The translations under genes were made by a program, and so were the position numbers. A stretch of 64,000 nucleotides of DNA, from the NCBI GenBank assembly GCA_036620675.1, contig JAZHEE010000012.1. One strand, written 5' to 3'. The DNA comes from Jejubacter sp036620675. Its GTDB lineage: Bacteria; Pseudomonadota; Gammaproteobacteria; Enterobacterales; Enterobacteriaceae. The first letter of the stretch is position 1, and each line of letters begins with the position of its first letter. Below, in pieces: positions 34,516 to 43,088 of the stretch. The notes beneath the pieces were generated by a model, which did no database searches, was not told where the DNA came from, and saw nothing but the letters and a program-made list of their open reading frames with translations.

Positions 34516-35650
34516 ACGCCGCGCGGGCGTTGAGATCGGCGATGACATCGTCGATCAAGGCGTCAACCTTGCTGGTATCCAGGTGGTGCCCGGAAGCGAT
34601 CAGGTGAGCAACGTCGCCCGATGTTGCCAGGCAGTGTTTTTTCCATACCGCTTCCGACGGGCAGGGGAAGACCACGGTAATGGAGTTTTTATTGCGCCAG
34701 GCGTTAATGCCTGCGACCTGGAAGCGATCGACCGCGTACTGCGCGATGTCAAGGCAGTGGCGAATGCGACGCTGCCAGTCGGCGAAAGTGTGGCTGCGCA
34801 CCGCCTCCCACATCATCAGCGGTGTATGGCCGTTACGGGAGCCAGTGATGGTTTTGTCGTGGGCTGAGATGTAGTCGATTTCAACGCTGATCAAATCGAC
34901 GTTTTTACGCCGTGCCACGACGATCCCGCAGGGGATGGGGCTACCGATCATCTTATGGCCAGAAACGCCGATAGAGTCGATGCCGTCGGCAAAGGTAAAG
35001 GGCTGGGGTTCGTCAACGAAGGGTAGAATCATGCCGCTCAGCGCCGCGTCGGCGTGCAGGTAGTAATCTTCCCGGGCGATGCCCGCTTCCTTCAGGCGCT
35101 GCTGGATGATGGCGATATTATCGACAGCGCCGCGTACCGTGGTGCCGATATTGGCGAAAATAATCGGATGCCGCTCGTCGTCGGCGGCGATTTTGCGCAT
35201 CAGATCGTCGTAGTCCATCTCGCCGTTAGGCTGGGATTCCACCACCCGTGACTTAATGCGCAGCAGCTTAACGATCTTGGCGACCGAATAGTGGGTGTCT
35301 TTGGAGTAGTACAGGGTACCGTCCGGGAATAATTCACGCCCCAGATAACAGCCGAACATATTGCCTTCGGTACCGCCGTTGGTGACGTAGCCCCAGCTTT
35401 CCTCAAACGGAATTTTGAACAGCTGGGCAAAATATTCCATCACCTCTTTTTCAAATTCGAACGAGTTCAGCAGATAGTTGCAATATTCCGCCCAGTCGCC
35501 GCAGTTATTAATGGAAAAGCGCATAAACCTTTCCAGAATGGTGTAATCGAAATCAGCGGATTCCGGATAACCAATATTGAAATACTGGTTCTTAACGCAA
35601 TATGACCAAAATGCATCGAGTTTATTCTGATCTGCGATGGATAATGTCAT
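34514..35650 (-). CDS. hdc: Pyridoxal-phosphate histidine decarboxylase
   Basis: 378 aa from the ATG at 35650, placed by AAAAGGAG just upstream and by identity of the first residues (MTLSIADQNKLDAFWSYCVK) with the Morganella-type enzyme, which is also 378 aa; an ATG seven codons earlier overlaps the RBS. It converts histidine to histamine plus CO2, consuming a proton. PLP-site features are visible: YYLHADAALSGMILPF and the Schiff-base lysine in GVSGHKMIGSPIPCG. It is group II decarboxylase, not the pyruvoyl type of Gram-positive bacteria. It follows hdcT1 by 43 bp. Confidence 0.97.
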   Translation of the reverse strand: MTLSIADQNKLDAFWSYCVKNQYFNIGYPESADFDYTILERFMRFSINNCGDWAEYCNYLLNSFEFEKEVMEYFAQLFKIPFEESWGYVTNGGTEGNMFGCYLGRELFPDGTLYYSKDTHYSVAKIVKLLRIKSRVVESQPNGEMDYDDLMRKIAADDERHPIIFANIGTTVRGAVDNIAIIQQRLKEAGIAREDYYLHADAALSGMILPFVDEPQPFTFADGIDSIGVSGHKMIGSPIPCGIVVARRKNVDLISVEIDYISAHDKTITGSRNGHTPLMMWEAVRSHTFADWQRRIRHCLDIAQYAVDRFQVAGINAWRNKNSITVVFPCPSEAVWKKHCLATSGDVAHLIASGHHLDTSKVDALIDDVIADLNARAA

Positions 35651-35693
35651 TTTATTTCTCCTTTTCAACATAACGTTTAATCACAACTGATAT

Positions 35694-37046
35694 TCAGACT
35701 TTCTTATCCAGATAAAGCACTTTCTCGCCTTTCCTGCTGCGACCGGCGGCCACGAAGCAGAACAGCGGAATGGTCACCATCATCATCACTACGCCCCAGA
35801 ACATGGAATCGCTGCCGGAGCCCAGCAGGGCGAAGATGCTGTAAATAATGCCGATAACCACCATCACGCAATAAAACATGAAGCTGCGACCGCGATTTAA
35901 TTTCTTCGAAACCATAATGATCGGCAGGGAAATCAGGGCGTACATATAGGGCAGCAGCGAAGCGAAGACCGACATCAGAATGACCACTTCGAACTGTTTC
36001 GCCAGGTTAGGGGAGGCCGTCATCATTAACACCAGGCTCATCAGTACGCCGGTGAAAATCAGGCTTTTCATGGGAACGTCGCGCTTATTGGTATCGGCGA
36101 AGAACTGCGGGAACAGCCCCTGTTGGGCGCCAGCGCGCGGGCCTTCGGACTGCAGGATAAGCCAGCCGGAGATAGAGCCGAAGCAGGCGATAATGCTTAG
36201 TGCCGAAGCAATGTTGCCAGCGGTGTTGCCGAACATATAGCGCGCGGCGTCGGCAAAGGGGGCGGCGGAGTTAACCAGCTCACTGTGCGGCACCAGACCC
36301 ATAATCACCGAGCAACTGCCCACATAGCAGACTGAGGCGATCAACAGGCCATATACCGTTGCCTTGGGTACGGTTTTTTCCGGATTATCCACCTGACCGG
36401 TAGAAACTACCGCTGATTCAACACCCAGGAATCCCCACAGCGCAATGGATGCGGCAGAGATAATCGCCGATCCGTCGCTGCGGCCGGTGCCGTTATACAC
36501 TTCAGTGAACATATGCGGATCGAACCAGAACCAGCCTACGACACCGACGCCCAATACCACCAACAGCATACAGCCTGCGGTAAATGACTGGGCGCGGCTG
36601 GCGGTTCTGGCGCCGAAGCTTGCCAGCACAATAAAGGCCCATAAAATAACAATGGCGGCAATACTGCTGTACACCGGGTTTTTTAATTCCGGGAAGAAAT
36701 AACTTAAATATCCTACCCCGGCGACCAGCAGGGCCACATTACCCACCCAGGCGCTAATCCAGTAGCACACGGTGGTTTGAAAACCAATAAACGGGCCAAA
36801 TGCATCGCTGGCATAGGCCACAATCCCGCCGGTACGCGGCGTAATTAAACTGGTTTTGGCGAATACCAGCGCCAGGGCGATGACGCCGACAATGGTAAGC
36901 ACCCAACCCCACAGCGATATATAACCAACGCCGGCAAGGTTGGTGGGTAACATAAATACGCCGGAACCCATCATATTTGAGGCGGTAACCAGCGTAAGGG
37001 CGACCACTCCCATTTTATGAACTGAGCCTGAGCTAACCGATCCCAT
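35694..37046 (-). CDS. hdcT1: APC-family histidine/histamine antiporter, first gene of the operon (HdcT1)
   Basis: 450 aa with about 12 helices, an APC antiporter resembling those of other amino-acid decarboxylase systems (GVVALTLVTASNMMGSGVFM; GFLGVESAVVSTGQVDNPEK). AAGGA lies 8 nt before the ATG at 37046. As first gene of the leftward cluster it should supply histidine and export histamine, giving the decarboxylation cycle its acid-resistance and proton-motive effect. Two antiporters flanking hdc is the Morganella-type layout. Confidence 0.9.
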   Translation of the reverse strand: MGSVSSGSVHKMGVVALTLVTASNMMGSGVFMLPTNLAGVGYISLWGWVLTIVGVIALALVFAKTSLITPRTGGIVAYASDAFGPFIGFQTTVCYWISAWVGNVALLVAGVGYLSYFFPELKNPVYSSIAAIVILWAFIVLASFGARTASRAQSFTAGCMLLVVLGVGVVGWFWFDPHMFTEVYNGTGRSDGSAIISAASIALWGFLGVESAVVSTGQVDNPEKTVPKATVYGLLIASVCYVGSCSVIMGLVPHSELVNSAAPFADAARYMFGNTAGNIASALSIIACFGSISGWLILQSEGPRAGAQQGLFPQFFADTNKRDVPMKSLIFTGVLMSLVLMMTASPNLAKQFEVVILMSVFASLLPYMYALISLPIIMVSKKLNRGRSFMFYCVMVVIGIIYSIFALLGSGSDSMFWGVVMMMVTIPLFCFVAAGRSRKGEKVLYLDKKV

Positions 37047-37137
37047 AATATTTTTCCTTATTGAGAAACAGACATGAAATAAACGTTAAAACCAGTGCTT
37101 TTGTGCCGATTCTAGGTTGGAAGGGGGGAGTATTTTT

Positions 37138-37154
37138 GATAATGATCACTATTT
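37138..37154 (-). promoter_or_regulatory. Possible operator (Fur-box-like) upstream of hdcT1
   Basis: GATAATGATCACTATTT lies about 90-110 bp upstream of the hdcT1 start. Its first half matches the Fur-box half GATAATGAT; the second half does not match well, so this is a weak candidate only. A perfect 10-bp hairpin (AATAACCGCC/GGCGGTTATT) stands nearby at 37170-37197. Confidence 0.25.
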
Positions 37155-37169
37155 ACCTGGCTGGCAGTG

Positions 37170-37197
37170 AATAACCGCCTGAAGGTTGGCGGTTATT
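37170..37197. other. Perfect 10-bp inverted repeat upstream of the hdc operon
   Basis: AATAACCGCC and GGCGGTTATT flank an 8-nt loop in the space between divergent hdcT1 and thiM. There is no T-run. It could be an operator or an insulator-type hairpin. The surrounding 37047-37466 stretch holds the two divergent promoters and no gene I can support. Confidence 0.6.
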
Positions 37198-37469
37198 TGA
37201 ACAATGATTTGGATATTGACTCCGTCCCCTTTTTTTTGAGCCGTGACGGATTCCATTCGACAACGTGTTTGTCTGCCGGTTGGTCGCTGCCTTTCCGGCA
37301 GGCGCTTTGCTATTCCTGCTTTATAGTGTGGCCCCGGCCGTAGCCGGTGGCATTTCTGGGCAGGTTGATGGGGAAAACCGCTGGTTGGCTCTTGTTTCCT
37401 GGGGCTCTCACCCGTATTATCCCGATCGGCGATTAACGAAACCTTTATCGCAATCTTTTGATTTTCAAT

Positions 37470-37552
37470 GACTCGGGGTGCTCCGCTGACTGGACGCGGG
37501 GCTGAGAAAGACCCGTTGACCTGATCCGGATAATGCCGGCGTAGGGAAGTCA
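37470..37552 (+). ncRNA. TPP riboswitch (THI element) of thiM
   Basis: Conserved THI-box segments occur in order: CTCGGGGTGCTC (37472-37483), GCTGAGAAAGACCCGTTGAC (37501-37520), CTGATCCGGATAATGCC (37521-37537) and GCGTAGGGAAG (37540-37549). The thiM start codon is about 50 nt downstream with GGAG close by, the arrangement of the E. coli thiMD riboswitch, where TPP binding sequesters the RBS and also promotes premature termination. It should repress thiM-thiD when thiamine pyrophosphate is abundant. Confidence 0.97.
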
Positions 37553-37600
37553 GATGCCCGAACCGGTATCGCACTTCTTCGCGTCGGTCGGGAGTTCACC

Positions 37601-38389
37601 ATGCAATCTGACCCACTGAGCAGCAGGGCCGTCCTGCAGACGCTGCATCATCTTCGTACCATATCGCCGCTGGTTCACTGCATGACCAACGATGTGGTAC
37701 AGACCTTTACCGCTAACGTTTTGCTGGCCCTTGGGGCTTCCCCTGCCATGGTAGTGGATGAACAAGAGGCGGCGCAGTTTAGCGCCATCGCGAATGCGCT
37801 TTTAATCAATATCGGTACCCTGACCCGCGAGCGAGCCAGCGCCATGCGTGCCGCCATCGACAGCGCTCGCAGGGCGCAGCGCCCATGGGTGCTTGACCCG
37901 GTGGCGGTGGGCGGCCTGACGCTACGTAGCGACTTCGCCCGGGAAGTGCTGGCGCTTCAGCCTGCTGTGATTCGCGGCAACGGATCGGAAATTCTGGCGC
38001 TGGCCGGAGTGCCGGGCGGGGGACGCGGCGTCGACAGCACCGACAGTACGCGGGTTGCGCTGCCTGCGGCCCGTCAACTGGCCCGTGAGAGCGGCGCTGT
38101 GGTGGCGGTCACCGGCGAGGTGGATTACATCACCGACGGCGAACGTATTCTGGAGGTGCCCGGCGGCGATATCATGATGACCCGGGTGGTGGGCACCGGT
38201 TGTGCGCTTTCTGCGCTGACGGCGGCCTGCTGCGCACTGCCGGGCGAGCGTCTGGAAAATGTCGCTGCCGGTTGTCGGATAATGACCCGCGCCGGGGAGA
38301 TAGCCGTTGCCCGTAGCCAGGGGCCGGGGAGCTTTGTTCCGCGCTTCCTTGATGCGTTATGGCAACTGAATGAGGAGGTGCTGGCATGA
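37601..38389 (+). CDS. thiM: Hydroxyethylthiazole kinase
   Basis: 262 aa (E. coli ThiM 262). It phosphorylates 4-methyl-5-(2-hydroxyethyl)thiazole, a thiamine salvage step. Family blocks are intact: PLVHCMTNDVVQTFTANVLL, LDPVAVGG and the anion-hole region GTGCALSALTAA near the C-terminus. It is controlled by the upstream TPP riboswitch and overlaps thiD by 4 bp. Confidence 0.97.
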   Translation: MQSDPLSSRAVLQTLHHLRTISPLVHCMTNDVVQTFTANVLLALGASPAMVVDEQEAAQFSAIANALLINIGTLTRERASAMRAAIDSARRAQRPWVLDPVAVGGLTLRSDFAREVLALQPAVIRGNGSEILALAGVPGGGRGVDSTDSTRVALPAARQLARESGAVVAVTGEVDYITDGERILEVPGGDIMMTRVVGTGCALSALTAACCALPGERLENVAAGCRIMTRAGEIAVARSQGPGSFVPRFLDALWQLNEEVLA

Positions 38390-39186
38390 AGCGCATTAAC
38401 GCCCTGACCATTGCCGGTACCGACCCCAGCGGCGGGGCGGGTATCCAGGCGGATCTGAAAGCCTTTTCTGCGCTTGGCGCTTATGGCGCCAGCGTGATAA
38501 CCGCGCTGGTGGCCCAGAACACGCGCGGCGTGCAGTCGGTCTATCGTATCGAGCCCGATTTTGTGGCGGCCCAGCTTGACTCGGTGTTCAGCGATCTGCG
38601 TATTGATACGGTAAAGATCGGCATGCTGGCGGAAACCGATATTGTCGAAGCGGTAGCGGAGCGGCTGGCGTACTGGCAGCCGCCTGTCGTGGTGCTGGAT
38701 ACCGTGATGCTGGCGAAAAGCGGCGATCCGCTGCTGTCGCCTTCGGCGGTTTCGGCGCTGCGCGAACATCTGCTGCCCCGGGTGTCGTTAATCACCCCGA
38801 ATCTGCCGGAGGCCGCGGCACTGCTGGAAGCGCCGATGGCGACCAGCGAACGCGAGATGCATCTGCAGGGGGAAGCGCTAATGGCCCTGGGCTGCGAGGC
38901 GGTACTGATGAAGGGCGGCCATCTGGACGATGCCGAAAGCCCGGACTGGCTGTTTACTCGCGATGGCGCTCAGCGCTTTACCGCGCCAAGGGTGCGGACC
39001 AAAAACACCCATGGCACTGGCTGTACGCTTTCATCGGCGCTGGCGGCGCTGCGTCCACGTTATGATGACTGGGCTCAGAGCGTGGTGGAGGCCAAGGCCT
39101 GGCTGACGCAGGCGCTGGCCGCTGCCGATAGCCTGGAGGTGGGGCATGGGCATGGGCCGGTGCATCACTTTCATGCGTGGTGGTGA
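38386..39186 (+). CDS. thiD: Bifunctional hydroxymethylpyrimidine/phosphomethylpyrimidine kinase
   Basis: 266 aa, standard ThiD length. The ribokinase-fold enzyme phosphorylates HMP to HMP-P and then HMP-PP for thiamine synthesis. The HMP site GTDPSGGAGIQADLKAF and the catalytic GTGCTLSSALAA region (HGTGCT with anion hole) are complete. Its ATG overlaps the thiM stop, so it is cotranscribed and under the same riboswitch. Confidence 0.97.
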   Translation: MKRINALTIAGTDPSGGAGIQADLKAFSALGAYGASVITALVAQNTRGVQSVYRIEPDFVAAQLDSVFSDLRIDTVKIGMLAETDIVEAVAERLAYWQPPVVVLDTVMLAKSGDPLLSPSAVSALREHLLPRVSLITPNLPEAAALLEAPMATSEREMHLQGEALMALGCEAVLMKGGHLDDAESPDWLFTRDGAQRFTAPRVRTKNTHGTGCTLSSALAALRPRYDDWAQSVVEAKAWLTQALAAADSLEVGHGHGPVHHFHAWW

Positions 39187-39330
39187 TTTTTTGATTATAT
39201 GATTACAAGATTATTTGGTGATTGTCCTGCTCCCCACTGGGGAGAGGATTACGCCGTAGCTGCCTGTTGCTCTTACATCTTCTGCCCTGAGACAGCAAAG
39301 AATGATGCTGGTCGCTTTTGAGCAACCAGC

Positions 39331-40139
39331 CTGAAGCGACGAGGGTGTAGCCTCCCGGCTTAAAAAACGCCGTAGCGTTCACGAAGGGCCGGAGGAGCGA
39401 CAGGATGTCGCGACAGGGCAAGGTCGCCAGGGAAGGCGACTCTTGCCCGTTCCGAAAAGCCCGGAGTGATAAGCGAAGGGGCCCGCGTCAGCGGCGTTTT
39501 TTACCGCCGGGGAGCCCGGGTTGCCAGGGGAGCGGCGACTGAGCCCCCCTGGCCCGTTCACCCGCGGTGGATTGACAGAGAAGCAGCTACCTGAAGTGAA
39601 CGGAACAGCCCGCCGCATCACATATTCTACCAGGTGGCCTTTCAAATGCAGACTGGGGCTGCGGATGTAATACGTGGTCATGCCGGTTGCGCTATTTTTG
39701 CGACGGTGCTGTGTGCCGGGGGAATATGCCGCGCTGGCGAAGGTTCCGTTCACCTTAAGGTGATTTCTCTTATGCCGGTTCCGGAACTGGTGAACGGGTC
39801 AGGAGGCTCAAACGCCACCTCCTGGCAACCTGGCTTTCCGGCGTGAAAATCGCCCTTCGGGATTACTCGGCCCGTCCCTGGGCCTCGCCCCCCGGGGCCA
39901 ACGCCTGCGGCGTTGTTCAAAATGGCTCCCGGCAATTTTGTCCTGCGTATTCCCGGCAGCCGGACGGGTCGGGCGTGACGGCACCTCCGTGTGCCGCACA
40001 CCCTCAGCCCGACGTCCTGTCGGGCTGACCCTGGCTGCCGTGAATACTCCGGCGATTTTCAGGCCGGGGTGTCACCGCCCTGAATCTTCTGCCCAAACTT
40101 ATCCGTAAAGGTATTGCTGGTGTGATTTGAAAAAACAGA
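39331..40139. repeat. Mosaic repeat unit A (about 0.8 kb)
   Basis: First copy of a large unit. Positions 39331-39854 match 40140-40661 in unit B with few changes, and the last part (from about 39964, with the palindrome CAGCCCGAC-GTCCT-GTCGGGCTG) matches 40697-40860. Internal features include AGGATGTCGCGACAGGG and paired copies of GTTCCGTTCACC. Short ORFs inside are not conserved in frame between copies, so I read it as non-coding. Confidence 0.85.
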
Positions 40140-40875
40140 CTGAAGCGATGAGGGTGTTATGTTCCGGCTTAAAAAACGCCGTAGCGTTCACGCAGGGCCG
40201 GAGGAGCGACAGGATGTCGCGACAGGGCAAGGTCGCCAGGGAAGGCGACTCTTGCCCGTTCCGAAAAGCCCGGAGGGATAAGCGAAGGGGCCCGCGTCAG
40301 CGGCGTTTTTTACCGCCGGGGAGCCCGGGTCGCCAGGGGAGCGGCGACTGAGCCCCCTGGCCCGTTCACCCGCGGTGAATCAGCAGAGAAGCAATCACGC
40401 AAAGTGAACGGAACTGCCCACTGCATCCTCATATTCTACCCAGTGGCTTTTCAGATGAAGGCTGGGGCGGCGGTTGTAGTACGTGATCATGCCGGTTGCG
40501 CTATTTTTGCAGCTATGGCGTGTTCTGGAGGAATATGTCGCGCTGGCGAAGGTTCCGTTCACCTTAAGGTGATTTCTCTTATGCCGGTTGCGGAACCGGT
40601 GAACGGGTCATGGGCTCAAATGCCGCCCCTGACAACCCCGCTTTCCGGCGTGAAAATCGCCGCTGTCGCGGGCCCCTCCGCTTTTCCCGTCCGCCGGACG
40701 GGTCGGGCGTGACGTCACCTCCCTGTGCCGCACGCCCTCAGCCCGACGTCCTGTCGGGCTGACCCTGCCGGACGTGAACACTGCGGCGATTTTCAGGCCG
40801 GAGAGTGTCATCGCCCTGAATCTTCAGCCCAAACTTATCCGTAAAGGTATTGCTGGTTGTATTTGAGCAATCTGT
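40140..40875. repeat. Mosaic repeat unit B (about 0.74 kb)
   Basis: Second copy in direct orientation, 809 bp after unit A by matched starts (CTGAAGCGA). It has the same module order as A, with small indels and a different spacer just after the GTGAAAATCGCC module. Confidence 0.85.
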
Positions 40876-41175
40876 CTGAAGCGACGAGGGTGTTGCCACC
40901 CGGCTTAAAAACGCCGCAGCGTTCACGCAGGGCCGGAGGAGCGACAGGATGTCGCGACAGGGTAAGGTCGCCATGGATGGCGACTCTTACCCGTTCCGAA
41001 AAGCCCGGAGTGATAAGCGAAGGGGCCCGCGTCAGCGGCGTTTTTTACCGCCGGGGAGCCCGGGTTGCCAGGGAGGCGGCGACTGAGCCCCCCTGGCCCG
41101 TTCACCCGCGGTGGATTAACAGAGAAGCAGTGACGCAAAGTGAACGGAACACCCACCGCATCGCCATATTCTGCC
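40876..41175. repeat. Mosaic repeat unit C (truncated, about 0.3 kb)
   Basis: Third direct copy of the first module only (matches 39331-39630 and 40140-40440). It then passes without a break into the 122-bp tandem array, showing that the array's unit is itself part of the larger mosaic. Confidence 0.85.
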
Positions 41176-41690
41176 ATTTTTGTTCTGAAACCGGGCGCCG
41201 GAGCCGCCTGTCACCCTCACCCCGGCCCTCTCCCGAAACGGGAGAGGGAGTTTCCCGGCAATGAACGGAACTGCCCGCCGCATCATTATATTCTGCCGGT
41301 TTTGTTCTGAAACCGGGCGCCGGAGCCGCCTGTCACCCTCACGCCGGAACGCACACCCTGAAGGGAGAGGGAGTTTCCCGGCAATGAACGGAACAGCCCA
41401 CCGCATCGTCATATTCTGCCGCTTTTGTTCTGAAACCGGGCGCCGTAGCCGTCTGTCACCCTCATCCCGGCCCTCTCCCGAAACGGGAGAGGGAGTTCCC
41501 GGCAATGAACGGAACTGCCCACTACATCGTTATATTCCGCCGGTTTTATTCTGAAACCGGGCGCCGGAGCCGCCTGTCACCCTCACGCCGGAACGTACTC
41601 CCTGAAGGGAGAGGGAGTTTCCCGGCAATGAACGGAACAGCCCGCCGCATCACCATATTCCGCCGCTTTGCTTCTGAAACAAAGCCACCT
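41141..41690. repeat. Tandem array of about 122 bp units (four complete, one partial)
   Basis: TGAACGGAAC recurs at 41141, 41262, 41384, 41506 and 41629, a 121-123 bp period. Each unit contains CATATTC(T/C)GCC, CTGAAACCGGGCGCC and a hairpin-forming segment (CCCTCTCCC-GAAAC-GGGAGAGGG or its variant CCCTGAAGGGAGAGGG). The units alternate between two hairpin versions, which suggests duplication in pairs. Confidence 0.9.
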
Positions 41691-41938
41691 TTTTCCTCAT
41701 CCTGGGTCGGATATAAAGAAGAGACATTGTTTTGAATCCCCTCAATTTCCCTAACCGATGAAACGCATCAGCCATTACCACCACTGGCAGTGAAGCGTGC
41801 CAGCGGAATTGACTGAAAATGCTGCGTGTTCTGGCAAATAGTGTTGTAACCAACCAGACTTAATGCGCCCGTTTGTGAAGCGGGTCAGGATTTAACTGGT
41901 GCGGCGGGAAGCCCCCGTCGCCGTTACGGGAGTGAATT

Positions 41939-42991
41939 ATGACTGATATTACGCAGTTACTTGGCAAAGATGCTGACACACTGCTCCAGCACCGTTGTAT
42001 GACCATTCCGGCGGATAATCTCTACCTGCCGGGCGACGACTACGTCGATCGCGTCATGGTGGATAACAACCGCCCCCCGGCGGTACTTCGTAATATGCAG
42101 ACCCTGTATAATACCGGCCGTCTGGCGGGAACCGGCTATCTGTCCATCCTGCCGGTGGACCAGGGAGTGGAACATTCGGCGGGCGCCTCGTTCGCCGCCA
42201 ACCCGCTCTATTTCGATCCTAAAAACATTGTCGAACTGGCGATTGAAGCGGGCTGTAACTGTGTGGCTTCCACCTATGGCGTGCTGGCTTCGGTGGCGCG
42301 CCGCTATGCGCACCGCATTCCTTTTCTGGTTAAGCTGAACCACAACGAAACCCTGAGCTATCCCACCCAGTACGACCAGACCCTGTATGCCAGCGTTGAG
42401 CAGGCGTTCAATATGGGGGCCGTGGCGGTGGGGGCGACTATTTATTTTGGATCCGAAGAGTCCCGGCGCCAGATCGAAGAGATCTCGGCTGCCTTCGAAC
42501 GCGCCCATGAGCTGGGGATGGTAACCGTACTCTGGGCCTATCTGCGTAACCCCGCCTTTAAAAAAGAGGGCGTGGACTATCACGTCAGCGCCGACCTGAC
42601 CGGCCAGGCTAACCATCTGGCGGCCACCATCGGCGCTGATATCGTCAAGCAGAAGATGGCGGAGAATAACGGCGGCTATCAGGCGGTTAACTTCGGGTAT
42701 ACCGATGAGCGGGTCTACAGCAAGCTGACCACCAATAATCCCATCGATCTGGTGCGTTACCAGCTGGCTAACTGCTATATGGGGCGCGCCGGGCTGATTA
42801 ACTCCGGCGGCGCCGCGGGTGGTGAAACCGATCTGTCCGATGCGGTACGTACTGCGGTTATCAATAAGCGCGCTGGCGGTATGGGGCTGATTCTGGGCCG
42901 TAAGGCCTTTAAGAAATCGATGGCCGACGGCGTGAAGCTGATCAACGCCGTACAGGATGTTTACCTCGACAGAAAAGTCACCATTGCCTGA
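41939..42991 (+). CDS. fbaB: Class I fructose-bisphosphate aldolase (DhnA type)
   Basis: 350 aa, identical in length to E. coli FbaB. It cleaves fructose-1,6-bisphosphate through a Schiff base on the lysine in GADIVKQKMAENN; the phosphate-binding region INSGGAAGGETD is present. GGGAG is 5-6 nt upstream of the ATG. The gene is used mainly for gluconeogenic growth in E. coli. It is followed by an intrinsic terminator and faces yegS. Confidence 0.97.
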   Translation: MTDITQLLGKDADTLLQHRCMTIPADNLYLPGDDYVDRVMVDNNRPPAVLRNMQTLYNTGRLAGTGYLSILPVDQGVEHSAGASFAANPLYFDPKNIVELAIEAGCNCVASTYGVLASVARRYAHRIPFLVKLNHNETLSYPTQYDQTLYASVEQAFNMGAVAVGATIYFGSEESRRQIEEISAAFERAHELGMVTVLWAYLRNPAFKKEGVDYHVSADLTGQANHLAATIGADIVKQKMAENNGGYQAVNFGYTDERVYSKLTTNNPIDLVRYQLANCYMGRAGLINSGGAAGGETDLSDAVRTAVINKRAGGMGLILGRKAFKKSMADGVKLINAVQDVYLDRKVTIA

Positions 42992-42997
42992 TCTTCT

Positions 42998-43032
42998 GGC
43001 GCGCTCCGTGTCGGTGGCGCGCCGTTTTCTTC
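42998..43032 (+). terminator. Rho-independent terminator of fbaB
   Basis: The stem GGCGCGC / GCGCGCC with a 12-nt loop is followed by GTTTTCTTCTGTTTG, starting 7 nt after the fbaB stop. Confidence 0.8.
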
Positions 43033-43088
43033 TGTTTGTCTTCTTAGCATGCGCGGATGGCGGTGTATCACCACCATTTACACCCGGA

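Noticed and set aside
37265..37471. A 68-codon GTG-started ORF with a signal-peptide-like N-terminus in the thiM leader region
   Set aside because: It runs into the TPP riboswitch, has no clear RBS and no recognisable homologue; the hydrophobic run can arise by chance in GC-rich DNA.
39203..40974. Recurring minus-strand ORFs in the mosaic repeats (for example those beginning MPCRDILSLLRPFVNA)
   Set aside because: They recur only because the DNA repeats; ends and frames differ between copies and there are no RBS or conserved products.
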